Below are positions 56,601-62,826 of a stretch of 64,000 bases of DNA, piece after piece. Made by a program: the position numbers and the translations under genes. The notes under the pieces were generated by a model. The model had not been told where the DNA came from. It worked only from the letters and a program-made list of their open reading frames with translations, and did no database searches. Location of the stretch: the NCBI RefSeq assembly GCF_001625305.1, contig NW_017803932.1, positions 366,989-430,988 on the forward strand, written 5' to 3'. Positions within the stretch are counted from its first letter, which is position 1. Every line of letters starts with the position of its first letter. Source of the DNA: Branchiostoma belcheri. Its lineage: Eukaryota; Chordata; Leptocardii; Amphioxiformes; Branchiostomatidae.

Positions 56601-59600
56601 GACTGGTAATGGTTCATGTTTGACTCATTAAACATTCTCTTTCTCATAGGAGCTGAATGTTAAGCTGAGAAAGCAGTAATATGTGAACAGCTGGGATTTG
56701 AACCCATGACCTTGAATGCAATTGTGAACACCTACCCACCAGGCTATTGGATACTGCACCATTGTCTCATCTCAGAGCTGTATAACTGTGGATTACACAA
56801 TGTCACTTTTTGACTGATATACTTACTAATAGTAACATAGCATGTCCCTTTTAACAGTCCTGATGCCATGCTATTACATGCACCTGTAGAACTGTTTAAC
56901 AGTATCTAAAGAAAGGAATACACAAATGTACTTACTCTTTCAATGTTGGCTCGAAGGTGTCTTTCCAAAGCTGCAGCAGGTGCTTACAGGTGACTAGAGC
57001 CTCTTCCGCATCGCCACCTGCCACGGACAGCTTCACTTTGGTAAACAGCAAACTGATTGAAGGAATGAAAATTATTCAAGATCACAAACTCAGTGGTACA
57101 TGTTTTAGACATTCAACCAAAATTACATGACTATATTTCTTTTAAAAGTTGTTATATATTCAAGTAAGAATGACAATTAACAAGCTATCCATCTTGAAAA
57201 ATATTTTGCACTATCACAAAAACATGGTCACAAAACAGTTCAGTAAGCTTCACCCTTACTTACAGTGTCAGACTCTTCAAAATTACACAATGTACATATA
57301 TGCATGTAGACCAATCACATCTGTCTGCCAGAAATAAGTACAGTACAACCAGAGTGGCTGCACATCTAACACAAGTTTTTACAAGTTTTTATTATTTTGT
57401 ATAAAGGTTGCTGAACTACACGTTTGTACCACATTTCAACATAACTACTTCAACTTCAATGTTACAGGAGCAAAAAATATAAACACCCTTACTTAAAAAT
57501 TGGCAAAATATGACATTGCCTCCAGGTAGCGTTTATATCTAGATTAATGCTAAAAATACATAAAACTACATGTGTGCCAAATGTGTAGCTTTCACACTGA
57601 TTTGCGCAATCATATTTTTCAACATTCACTAATAATTCACTATTCCTTGGACAGTCTAATCAGTCTACCAGTGTTATCAAAGCTAGACTTGCTGACAGCA
57701 GCGCCCCCTACCTGCTGTTCTCTGGGTACTCTGACAGCGCTGCGTCGACCAGCTGCCTGGCCTCGGCGTGCTGTTTCCCCGCAGACAGCAGCAGTGCCAG
57801 CAGGTGCAGGGACGGCAGGTGGTCCGGCCTCAGCTGTAGCGCCTGCTGCACCCGCTGTAAGGCTTCCGCTATCTGATAACACAACAAACATCCAGAAAAA
57901 ATTATAAAAATTGTAAATTTGTTGTGAAAAATACTTACACATGTACTTGCAGTATATATAGTAAGAAAAATCAGTTGCATGTTGGTTGGTTGTTAGTGTA
58001 CATATCAACAAAGTCTAATTTACATACTTCATGTTTGTGTATCAATAGAGCTTGTACAGGGGTATGACAATAGCCTAAGGGCATTTTCATGTGACATCAA
58101 AGTGACACCAAAATGGAGGCAGATACAGCTACACATGTACTTGTATTTCAGTGAATCATAGCTTGTGTTTGTGGACACCTAGAGATCTTCTGACCTCTTC
58201 AAATAACCTTTTTTAAGTGTCTAAAGCTCAATGAAAAGAGTACAATGTAACATTACCAGAGCAATATAGAAAACTAGAGTTCCACGATCTCATACCTTCA
58301 CCAAATGATGTTAGCTTTTATGAATAAGAACTTATATACAATGTATTAATCCCCCTGATTATGCAAATAGGATCCGCAATTGCATGAATGATATCTGTTG
58401 ATCATAATCTCCACCAACAGTCTTATTTTAACAAAGAATGCCATTATAGCATTTCCTCATATATTATGCAAATGAGGTCCTTATTTGAATAAGTTATGTT
58501 AAATTATGTCAACCTTCACTAAACTTCAAACACCCCAAGTATAAAATTCCAGACAGTTACCACTATGCAATTATAACATTTTCTCATTAATTATGCAAAT
58601 TAAGTCTTCATTTGCATAATCGATATCTGCCTGTGTTTCTCTCGTTGTTAATAACATATGTCGCAAGCTTGAACTTCCTATCATGGAACGCAGTTGATTA
58701 ATAGAATTTCCTCATTAATTATGCAAATTACATCCATATTTGCATAATTGTAATATCATTATGTCAAGCATTACTCAAGCTACCTACATACCAAAAATCA
58801 TGATCCATCAATCGGTTCTTGAGTTATCCTCCTTTAAACATTTGTCCTTTAAACCCCCCTGCAGTTCTAAAGCAAGCAACTAGGGGGCCCAAACTCACGT
58901 CACTTCTTCCCCAGCACAAGACCTACCTGCCATCAAAATTTCGTCACCCTAGCATGTCTGGATCATGAGATATCAAAACCGGAAGTTCAGCTGCAGTACC
59001 ATGACAAGCCGCCAGGGGGCCCAAAATCTAATCAGTTCGAGCTCTCATCAAGACCTACCCACCTACCAAATATCAAGATAATCCATCTAAGCTTTCTCGA
59101 GTTATGCTGTTGACACACAGACACACAGACACACAGACAGACACACGGACACGAAAACATAACCTTCTCCAATTCTTGGCGAAGGTAATAAAAAAAAATG
59201 CTGTGTGTTTTTAGGGTACAGTGCAATGAATTATTGAAGGCTACCAATATGGCAGTCAGCACCTGCCCACTACATATAAGAGAGTGAAAATGTTAAACTA
59301 GCACACATTTACAAATTGTAGTTTGCACCATTGATATAAAACTTAAGAGTTAAAAGGATGCATCACCTTAACTTGATATAATACCATTAAAGCAGATCTA
59401 CCTAAAGTTACTGAATTATAATTGTTCATTGCTACAGTATTGTAAATCTGGAATATAAACAAATAAAAAATTAATGAATCAGATGTTATTCCTACAGTCA
59501 GTAATAACCAGTACGTCTTGATAACATAAAGATTTGCAGTGTGATGGGGGAATGTTGTCCCTAAAAATGCAATACAACCTGGATACAAGGGCACCAGGGA

Positions 59601-62600
59601 TACAGCAGACAATTATCATTAATAATCATAATCATACCGTCAACATGTGCATGTATGTCTGGGTGTGTACTGTGTAGAATGTGAAAGACATGGTCGCAAA
59701 ATCAACTGTTTCAGTTTCTGTACATTAAAGTGGAGAACAATAATCACTGAAAGATCCTCCCATCGACTGCTACATTTATTATTTATTTCCCCACTAATCC
59801 TCAGGAATCCTGGACAAATTAAAGCTAACACCTACGATTAAGAATAAAAATAATCTTTGTACTTTTTATTGCAAGTGAAGACCTTAATCCCTTTCGAGAA
59901 GATAAGTCATGATGCATGAAGAAAGCACCAGGCCAGTAAAGTACAGAATCTGATGATTGTACAGCCACACATGCATATTACAAATGTATAATTATACATG
60001 CGAAATCCCCTGTACCCGGTATGTCTAAAATATCAATAGTTAATCTATGGTTTACTTACTTACACTCACTGGTAAATTATGTTTTAGGATCTACATGGTT
60101 GCTAACAGTATTACCTTAACCTCAAGTCTGGTAAGACTGCATTGTAAAATATTAGCAATGCAGATCTGATTCAGTGTTACTGTAATAATAGTAATATGAG
60201 ATCAATGTCACTTTGACTTAAAAAACCCATTATTTTCAACATAGTGGTGATTATATAACTGTTGTTAATATAATTAATGAGCACGGGGACTGATTGTCAA
60301 GGTGGTGTTTTACACATAGGTGAGACAAGGCACAAAAATATAGCCACACACAGAGTGTATGTGAATACATAATGCTAAGACTAGTAAGAGACAGTTTAAC
60401 GAACAAAGGAACAGAAGATGACACCTGACAGTTCCCTGGGGAATGGAAAATACAACAGACAGGGAGTTGACATGTACATGGTATAATGGAGTACCTGACA
60501 CTGTCTGTCCCACAGTGGGCTCTGATCACAGAAAAAACACAGTAGGGATGAATGTCACCGTAAACACACGCACTAGTACTACATGTATGTCATGACATGG
60601 AAAGACTTCAAAATCAAAGTATACCGTATACCATACAGACATGGTAAAGGGACATATCATGAAGGACTAGAATGGAAAAAATGCTTGATATGGGAACTTG
60701 AAGCTAATTGGAAACAAGCTTGTTAGAAGAGGCCATTACTTACAACCGTTCTACTAGATGGAGACCACTGAGTGGCCAAAATTGGATTTGTATAACCTAT
60801 GATTTAAAATTCTATAAATTGAATATGGTCCATGATCTAACAAGTATGATTTGAAAGGCTTATAAAATAAATTTCAGAATCTTTATACTAGTTTGAATCA
60901 AGAAATGGATGGTTTGGTCACTCAATAGTCTCTGCCTCAGTGGAAACCAGATATTATCTCAAAAGATTTAAAGGACAAAGGATGGACTGAAGATGAAAAT
61001 AAGATGAAATACATAGTACAATGCAATGAGATCACCTAATTANGAATACATAATGCTAAGACTAGTAAGAGACAGTTTAACTAACAAAGGAACAGAAGAT
61101 GACACCTGACAGTTCCCTGGGGAATGGAAGCTACAACAGACAGGGAGTTGACATGTACATGGTATAATGGAGTACCTGACACTGTCTGTCCCACAGTGGG
61201 CTCTGATCACAGAAAAAAACACAGTAGGGATGAATGTCACCGTAAACACACGCACTAGTACTACATGTATGTCATGACATGGAAAGACTTCAAAATCAAA
61301 GTATACCGTATACCATACAGACATGGTAAAGGGACATATCATGAAGGACTAGAATGGAAAAAATGCTTGATATGGGAACTTGAAGCTAATTGGAAACAAG
61401 CTTGTTAGAAGAGGCCATTACTTACAACCGTTCTACTAGATGGAGACCACTGAGTGGCCAAAATTGGATTTGTATAACCTATGATTTAAAATTCTATAAA
61501 TTGAATATGGTCCATGATCTAACAAGTATGATTTGAAAGGCTTATAAAATAAATTTCAGAATCTTTATACTAGTTTGAATCAAGAAATGGATGGTTTGGT
61601 CACTCAATAGTCTCTGCCTCAGTGGAAACCAGATATTATCTCAAAAGATTTAAAGGACAAAGGATGGACTGAAGATGAAAATAAGATGAAAATACATAGT
61701 ACAATGCAATGTGATCACCTAATTAGGATGATAGGTGATGACATTTAATGATGGAAAAGGGTGCAGATTACATTTAGCATGCAGTACAAAACCTCTGACA
61801 GAACAAGCATGAAATGATGGATTACAAATTAAAGCTCTGTCACAAATGGTACATGTTAATGCCTAGGATGAAACAGTATGAAGAATGAAGCAGTATGCAG
61901 TATTTGCAAGGCTTATATTACTTAACTGGCTTACTGTTTCACTTATAGCTAGTACTAGTAGTAGCTACTGATTCAAAAACTATCCTTACAGTAAGTTATG
62001 AGGAAAATATTAATGTTTTTTTATAGGGAAGAAGGCATCCCTTCTTTACCACGTTCCCTACCTGTCTCTGTAGTGCCAGCTGCAAGCCAAGGTGAAACAG
62101 GGCCAGGTGGTCACCTGGGTCCAGGGTATGTGATCTGAATCAAAAACAGGATGGTCCGTGTTATATATATAGTAGTATCAGTATGATTGAAAAGAGAAAA
62201 ATTTATCATGATATTGTAGCCAATATCTTATAATCATGACCTTGGATGGTACTAGTATTCGTCTTACTAACCAACTGGGTGCTAATTTTTGTGTGCAAAA
62301 TCTCTAAAATCAATAATTTTTGTCTTGCAAAAATTACAATAATTTTGAATGCACATGGCTGAGTTTGTATTGAACTTTGGTGTGAGAAATACAAACAAAT
62401 CACCAAGTATGTTACAGTCTGTCTTCACCTGTTGAATGAATCCAATGCTTTTTTCTGCAGTTCGTGTCTGGTAGACACCAGCTTGGCTGAAACACACATT
62501 CAACAAAACAACATTAAGTAATGGCACAAGTATGTGTAAGAGGTGTTCCAAATATTGACTACCAATATTACAGTCACTGTGACTTACATAACAAAAGAGT

Positions 62601-62826
62601 TAAAATCACTAAAAGTTCAAACTACTTTTGCTGTGTATGCCAGGGGTGACCCACCTTCTGAAGCCTGCATGCTGTATGCCACCCCTAGCATCAGAAAGGC
62701 TCGGGAAGCATGGGGACTGCTCTCGGAGTCCCTCTGTAGATTTACACTGTTCTTAGAATTCCTCTGGAGGCTGTTCTTGGAATCTCTCTCAATGACTTTC
62801 TTGGAATATGTCACTGCATCTTCCAA
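20533..62826 (-). CDS. TTC7: tetratricopeptide repeat protein 7 (C-terminal part, continues off the right edge)
   Basis: Eleven exons on the minus strand, in transcript order: 62655-62826, 62429-62486, 62062-62134, 57712-57872, 56936-57052, 26943-27064, 25667-25807, 24341-24438, 22966-23070, 21511-21602 and 20533-20665. They total 1272 bases, 423 codons plus TGA, with every phase agreeing. Signature stretches match TTC7A/TTC7B as I know them: [43 protein letters not shown] and the tail [19 protein letters not shown]7 is a TPR scaffold that, with FAM126 and EFR3, holds PI4-kinase III alpha at the plasma membrane to make PI4P. Vertebrate proteins are about 850 residues, so roughly half is here. 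The intron between 27065 and 56935 (29.9 kb) contains five opposite-strand genes. Confidence 0.95.
21511..21602 (-). CDS. TTC7: TTC7 exon
   Basis: Encodes [20 protein letters not shown] and [10 protein letters not shown], a TPR continued by the last exon. Phase 0 in, phase 2 out. Confidence 0.92.
22966..23070 (-). CDS. TTC7: TTC7 exon
   Basis: Thirty-five whole codons encode [20 protein letters not shown] and [15 protein letters not shown], a canonical TPR with the usual NP turn. Phase 0 at both ends. Confidence 0.93.
24341..24438 (-). CDS. TTC7: TTC7 exon
   Basis: Encodes [20 protein letters not shown] followed by [13 protein letters not shown], a canonical TPR. Phase 1 in, phase 0 out. 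Confidence 0.93.
24597..24964. mobile_element. MITE with 33-bp terminal inverted repeats, copy 1
   Basis: Perfect 33-bp inverted ends (24597-24629 and 24932-24964) begin GGCCACACC. Both sides are flanked by TTA, a likely target duplication. The interior is AT-rich and carries GGAGCGGGCG near each end, with no coding capacity. It lies in a TTC7 intron and shares its first nine bases, arm length and GCGGGCGAA motif with the copy at 38504. Confidence 0.85.
25667..25807 (-). CDS. TTC7: TTC7 exon
   Basis: Encodes [20 protein letters not shown] and a Trp-rich helix [12 protein letters not shown]. This is the most recognisable TTC7 segment in the window. Confidence 0.94.
26057..26232. repeat. GC-rich long hairpin element
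   Basis: The core arms 26126-26143 and 26147-26164 are perfectly complementary over 18 bases with a 3-base loop. Imperfect complementarity extends outward to ATACAACACGG on the left and CCGTGTTGTAT on the right. The very high GC content contrasts with the AT-rich intron around it. Confidence 0.8.
26403..26472. repeat. 32-bp arm hairpin
   Basis: Arms 26403-26434 and 26441-26472 match with one mismatch around a 6-base loop. Just beyond, GGGTATGATATAAA (about 26486) is the reverse complement of TTTATATCATACCC (about 26218), so this and the preceding hairpin may be parts of one element. Confidence 0.8.
26943..27064 (-). CDS. TTC7: TTC7 exon after the giant intron
   Basis: Encodes [20 protein letters not shown] and TEFSDGDSG, the loop region between TPR blocks in TTC7. 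Acceptor gttaatgttag; phase 2 in, phase 1 out. Confidence 0.92.
27383..27392 (+). promoter_or_regulatory. NF-kappaB consensus site upstream of gene A
   Basis: GGGAAATCCC fits GGGRNWYYCC at every position. It is about 640 bases before the gene A start codon, so its role is inferred from the company of other such sites in this intron. Confidence 0.4.
27969..27974 (+). promoter_or_regulatory. TATA box candidate for gene A
   Basis: TATAAA lies 55 bases before the ATG at 28024. A start of transcription near 28000 would leave a leader of about 25 bases, or about 80 to the second ATG at 28081. Confidence 0.4.
28024..30317 (+). CDS. nested gene A: membrane-anchored TPR-like protein with GDGN-type motif
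   Basis: Two exons, 28024-28215 and 29220-30317, joined in phase 0 (donor GTGAGG, acceptor ttttttcag). The product is 429 residues, or 410 from the second ATG at 28081, which gives a cleaner N terminus. Exon 1 ends in a membrane helix ([20 protein letters not shown]); acidic residues before and basic after suggest the bulk is cytosolic. Exon 2 opens with eight Thr, then [18 protein letters not shown], then about 290 helical residues in TPR-like pairs ([85 protein letters not shown]). I recognise no named family. IFIT-like proteins are the nearest idea, without specific support. Close paralogue of B and C. Confidence 0.8.
30821..30826 (+). terminator. polyadenylation signal candidate of gene A
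   Basis: AATAAA lies about 500 bases after the gene A stop and is the clearest signal before gene B. Confidence 0.45.
31495..32095. repeat. diverged tandem units between genes A and B
   Basis: About 150-base units recur, recognisable by GTTATCCTGCTCACAAG (about 31672), GTTATCTTGCTAACAAG (about 31820) and ACCCCCCACGAAG (about 31725 and 31874). Reverse-strand frames across it share RGG and PFVF stretches, which comes from the repetition. Probably a fragment of a dispersed repeat. Confidence 0.55.
32379..32396 (+). promoter_or_regulatory. kappaB-like half site next to an AP-1 site upstream of gene B
   Basis: GGGGAAGTCC (one mismatch to GGGRNWYYCC) is followed directly by TGAGTCA at 32390-32396, a perfect AP-1 site. 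They lie about 105-120 bases before the gene B ATG, where a promoter is expected. Confidence 0.4.
32501..34314 (+). CDS. nested gene B: membrane-anchored TPR-like protein with GDGN-type motif
   Basis: Exons 32501-32647 and 33184-34314 join in phase 0 (donor GTAAGT, acceptor ttttag), giving 425 residues. Exon 1 carries PPQNIQ, also seen as PPQNLQ in gene A, and a membrane helix [18 protein letters not shown]. Exon 2 starts with [19 protein letters not shown] and proceeds through a Ser/Lys/Gln-rich linker into the same helical domain as gene A. Long identical runs with A include [14 protein letters not shown] and [20 protein letters not shown]. Near residue 310 four residues are missing relative to A (MPNFPQFAY against [13 protein letters not shown]). 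The motif region is dense in N-X-S/T sequons, which matters if it faces the lumen. No function is known to me. Confidence 0.82.
34779..34793 (+). terminator. polyadenylation signals of gene B
   Basis: Two AATAAA signals (34779-34784 and 34788-34793) lie about 465 bases after the gene B stop, followed by TGTGAC. Confidence 0.5.
34968..34978 (+). promoter_or_regulatory. NF-kappaB consensus site between genes B and C
   Basis: GGGGAATCCCC is a palindromic kappaB sequence and fits GGGRNWYYCC in full. It lies about 940 bases before the gene C start. Confidence 0.4.
35852..35861 (+). promoter_or_regulatory. kappaB site in the gene C promoter block
   Basis: GGGACTTCCT matches nine of ten consensus positions and lies 62 bases before the gene C ATG. 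It opens a block, GGGACTTCCTGGTAACCAA, that recurs with two changes upstream of gene D, which argues for a kept regulatory element. Confidence 0.55.
35914..37533 (+). CDS. nested gene C: membrane-anchored TPR-like protein with GDGN-type motif
   Basis: Exons 35914-36045 and 36406-37533 join in phase 0 (donor GTAAGT, acceptor ccttttcag), giving 419 residues. Exon 1 has a strongly hydrophobic helix ([16 protein letters not shown]) followed by KLGR, so the C-terminal part should be cytosolic. Exon 2 opens with [19 protein letters not shown], then a His/Ser-rich linker, then the helical domain. It belongs with A and B ([50 protein letters not shown]) but is the most diverged of the three: the N-terminal helix is altered ([14 protein letters not shown] in place of [16 protein letters not shown]) and the WLLINHAW stretch reads YPLLNHAW. 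The ATG at 35914 is the only one giving the membrane segment in phase. Confidence 0.8.
38085..38090 (+). terminator. polyadenylation signal candidate of gene C
   Basis: AATAAA lies about 550 bases after the gene C stop at 37533. Confidence 0.4.
38504..38910. mobile_element. MITE with 33-bp terminal inverted repeats, copy 2
   Basis: The ends 38504-38536 and 38878-38910 are perfect 33-bp inverted repeats beginning GGCCACACC, like the element at 24597, though the rest of the arm differs. The interior has GCGCGCGGGCGAATAA and a T-run near the right end. Flanks are TTG and TTA, so the target duplication is not exact. Confidence 0.82.
38933..38959 (+). promoter_or_regulatory. paired NF-kappaB consensus sites upstream of gene D
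   Basis: GGGACTTTCC (38933-38942) and GGGACTTCCC (38950-38959) are both perfect kappaB decamers, 7 bases apart. They lie just outside the MITE and about 1.1 kb before gene D. Confidence 0.5.
39979..39988 (+). promoter_or_regulatory. kappaB site in the gene D promoter block
   Basis: GGGACTTCCC is a perfect consensus site 69 bases before the gene D ATG. With the adjoining CGTAACCAA it matches the block 62 bases before gene C. Confidence 0.6.
40048..41430 (+). CDS. nested gene D: membrane-anchored TPR-like protein with GDGN-type motif
   Basis: Exons 40048-40158 and 40387-41430 join in phase 0 (donor GTATGT, acceptor cactttcag), giving 384 residues. Exon 1 is almost all membrane helix ([20 protein letters not shown]) followed by LARRDQ. 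Exon 2 gives [19 protein letters not shown], then without a long linker the helical domain ([95 protein letters not shown]). It pairs with gene E rather than A-C. A repeat element begins about 50 bases after the stop, so the 3' UTR probably lies within it. Confidence 0.82.
41480..42058 (+). mobile_element. repeat element with 21-bp minisatellite, copy 1
   Basis: The element begins ACACCCAACAGATTAATT and matches, in reverse orientation, the copies at 50.7-51.3 and 51.7-52.2 kb. Its middle (about 41645-41850) holds about nine units of the 21-base AATCTGAAGATTTTTTCAAAG, so an open frame reads SEDFFKE repeats. Homology with copy 2 continues past TGATCCCCAAAAA to about 42058. A CA-rich microsatellite is present only here. 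I see no terminal inverted repeats. Confidence 0.75.
42131..42400 (+). repeat. tandem array of about 50-base units
   Basis: Four to five units of the form CTTCTGTATCTGTATAGC - CGGTATAAC - CGCCCTTCGGCGTAACAC are followed by CAGCTTGGCAGGCACGTGGT. A single-unit version with the same end sits at 56036-56106, so the array appears to have expanded within a dispersed element. Confidence 0.75.
43334..43560. repeat. dispersed repeat, copy 1
   Basis: It shares with 45665-45875 the series GAGGTTGTGGGAGAATGATC, tttttata-tatggcc with a T-run, CTGGCCAATTGGA, AACTGCCTG and ATCTGCTTGGAGATTA. The two copies are diverged. No coding capacity is evident. Confidence 0.65.
44095..44269. mobile_element. foldback element with arms of about 70 bases
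   Basis: TAGCCTCTACCAAGC at the left end is matched by GCCTGGTAGAGGCTA at the right. The arms continue through GGAAAGAGTAGAAATCGGC and AATAGAGAGATAA with few mismatches, around a loop of about 35 bases. It is a short MITE-like palindrome without genes. Confidence 0.8.
45665..45875. repeat. dispersed repeat, copy 2
   Basis: This is the diverged partner of 43334-43560. It carries a local duplication, GTTGGCCGCG GTTGGCCGCG. Confidence 0.65.
46592..46686. repeat. hairpin repeat
   Basis: AGCCTGGGTACCATCCGG on the left pairs with CCGGATGGCACCCAGGAT on the right around a short AT-rich centre. A related AGCCTGGGTGCCATCC occurs inside the MITE at about 38730. Confidence 0.65.
49136..49818. mobile_element. 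683-bp element with 18-bp terminal inverted repeats
   Basis: CCCGTTCATACCAGACTT at 49136-49153 is the exact reverse complement of 49801-49818. Internal copies of the end (AAGTCTGGTATGAACG at about 49727, and a diverged one near 49262) suggest nested insertions. The interior has repeated CGGTTT/GGGTTT and no recognised transposase. Confidence 0.75.
50715..51288 (-). mobile_element. repeat element with 21-bp minisatellite, copy 2
   Basis: Reverse-oriented copy of the 41480 element, ending at CTGTCGGGTGTTTTCAGC. The minisatellite is at about 50905-51120. It directly abuts the BEN-domain fragment. Confidence 0.75.
51308..51446 (-). pseudogene. BEN-domain fragment, frameshifted and cut by the gap
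   Basis: Read on the minus strand, one frame gives [13 protein letters not shown] and another continues [19 protein letters not shown]. Together they resemble the C-terminal half of a BEN domain (F..EE.A..S...G...LD..KVEAI), a DNA- and chromatin-binding fold. The break coincides with a repeated GTAC (ACGTACGTAC), a likely 4-base duplication. The upstream part would lie in the assembly gap. It may belong to a larger repeat rather than a host gene. The family call rests on pattern memory only. Confidence 0.5.
51447..51717. other. assembly gap of 271 N
   Basis: The gap lies between two copies of the same repeat element in the same orientation. The true length and content are unknown, and one copy could be an assembly duplicate. 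Confidence 0.99.
51718..52192 (-). mobile_element. repeat element with 21-bp minisatellite, copy 3
   Basis: Nearly identical to copy 2 from TTTTTGGGGGATCATAC to CTGTCGGGTGTTTG, with fewer minisatellite units. Its outer end is lost in the gap. Confidence 0.75.
52193..53760. other. intron interior before gene E: nothing recognised
   Basis: AT-rich sequence with scattered short open frames. No gene, structured repeat or clear regulatory element is supported. Confidence 0.4.
53773..53779 (+). promoter_or_regulatory. AP-1 site upstream of gene E
   Basis: TGAGTCA lies 11 bases after an imperfect kappaB-like GGGACTTTTT (53762) and about 280 bases before the probable gene E leader donor at 54052. 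This recalls the kappaB/AP-1 pair before gene B. Confidence 0.35.
53850..54051 (+). other. probable 5' leader exon of gene E
   Basis: GAAGTTCAG followed by a strong GTAAGC donor at 54052 pairs with the acceptor tttgtag ending at 54436. The 5' limit is a guess. The spliced leader contains a short upstream frame, [18 protein letters not shown]..., of 27 codons starting at 54029 and ending in TGA at 54495, in the same frame as the main gene E ORF. Confidence 0.45.
54555..55703 (+). CDS. nested gene E: TPR-like protein with GDGN-type motif, no membrane segment
   Basis: One uninterrupted frame of 382 residues. The N terminus is basic ([13 protein letters not shown]) with no hydrophobic helix, unlike A-D. 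The beta-type motif is present as [20 protein letters not shown], followed by a domain close to gene D ([82 protein letters not shown]). An acidic insertion, [14 protein letters not shown], lies near residue 255. The same frame stays open upstream to a TGA at 54495, and that stretch reads [13 protein letters not shown], an apparent partial second copy of the motif. The ATG at 54555 is the first in frame after the stop. E probably acts in the cytosol; its function is unknown. Confidence 0.78.
   Translation: MPVTYLMKKPICLQKTRLKKTRQIKRGNLPDCHVRNNVKSQGNHNTIINSGHNSTVVPVAVNIQNLHVHVERPLQPTARTHTKKQKLCRKLLDRLDQLSARGALKKCKESINRLLRCTRDPDCRATLWIAAAACFINGGKMKNAGKALCHVTGLLDQTENSSEHRLARDYYQSLIDLREDRYDHGVRVIMMALYNIQMKQVGHVRALILINLGWFYTKMAQLEQDRHKQAELIKDAKESFGRAIDDSGQEDEEEEFPGQLQDKKTRICQCAWIGGVYLRLRCWCSALPDGNNTNLGTTDEIPEEDITEARQILRSLEDREPLCGICEVLYHLAQAHMRYRGQKYPEALKEAKEARDLAICGDFKNYIDIAESIVKLFKQAVL
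55928..55933 (+). terminator. polyadenylation signal of gene E
   Basis: AATAAA lies 225 bases after the gene E stop, followed by TGTCAGTTCTC. Confidence 0.5.
56036..56106 (+). repeat. single unit of the 42 kb tandem repeat
   Basis: TCTGTATCTGTATAGCCGG, TATAACCGCC and CACACCAGCTTCGCAGGCAC match one unit plus the right end of the 42131-42400 array. Confidence 0.65.
56688..56765 (-). repeat. tRNA-like (SINE head) sequence
   Basis: The minus strand has an A-box-like TAGCCTGGTGG and a B-box-like GGTTCAAATCC, each one or two bases off consensus, at tRNA-like spacing. No cloverleaf could be completed by eye, so a tRNA-derived repeat is more likely than a functional tRNA. Confidence 0.45.
56936..57052 (-). 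CDS. TTC7: TTC7 exon before the giant intron
   Basis: Encodes [20 protein letters not shown] and [14 protein letters not shown]. The GTAAGT donor opens the 29.9 kb intron that hosts genes A-E. Confidence 0.92.
57712..57872 (-). CDS. TTC7: TTC7 exon
   Basis: Encodes [18 protein letters not shown], then [14 protein letters not shown] and ALSEYPEN. These are two consecutive TPR-type helix pairs. The exon is more GC-rich than the surrounding introns. Confidence 0.93.
58280..59190. repeat. dispersed repeat with ATGCAAAT units and a CACAGA tail
   Basis: Four units of about 130 bases each carry ATTATGCAAAT, mostly followed at about 15 bases by ATTTGCATAAT or a variant (about 58355, 58460, 58600 and 58725). 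A GAGTTAT..-punctuated stretch follows, then a (CACAGA)n microsatellite at about 59111-59145. The ends ATACCTTCACCAAA and CTTGGCGAAGGTAAT are short imperfect inverted repeats. It is non-coding. Confidence 0.65.
60363..61725. repeat. direct duplication of about 680 bp joined by one N
   Basis: 60363-61042 and 61044-61725 run in parallel from GAATACATAATGC to CACCTAATTA with only a few differences. Position 61043 is N. The copies lie in a TTC7 intron and contain no exon. An artefactual overlap of contigs or haplotypes is the likely cause. Confidence 0.9.
62062..62134 (-). CDS. TTC7: TTC7 exon
   Basis: Encodes [20 protein letters not shown], a TPR helix pair highly characteristic of TTC7. The donor is GTAGGG, followed by a 4.2 kb intron that holds most of the repeats at 58-62 kb. 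Confidence 0.92.
62429..62486 (-). CDS. TTC7: TTC7 exon
   Basis: Encodes [18 protein letters not shown], matching the TTC7 helix before the SHTLDPGDH segment. Donor GTGAAG; phases fit both neighbours. Confidence 0.85.
62655..62826 (-). CDS. TTC7: TTC7 exon (first in window)
   Basis: Acceptor ctctgccag, then [16 protein letters not shown], ending in [13 protein letters not shown] before a GTGGGT donor; phase 0 in, phase 1 out. The middle is a Ser/Asn-rich run ([11 protein letters not shown]) with low-complexity character. No earlier TTC7 exon was found between here and the window end. Confidence 0.85.

Larger units (their letters stand above)
27065..56935 (-). other. giant TTC7 intron hosting five nested genes
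   Basis: This is the interval between two phase-matched TTC7 exons. Genes A (28.0-30.3 kb), B (32.5-34.3), C (35.9-37.5), D (40.0-41.4) and E (54.0-55.7) all run on the opposite strand. Between D and E there are about 12 kb of repeats and an assembly gap with no gene I can support. Every other TTC7 intron here is at most about 4.7 kb. Confidence 0.85.
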
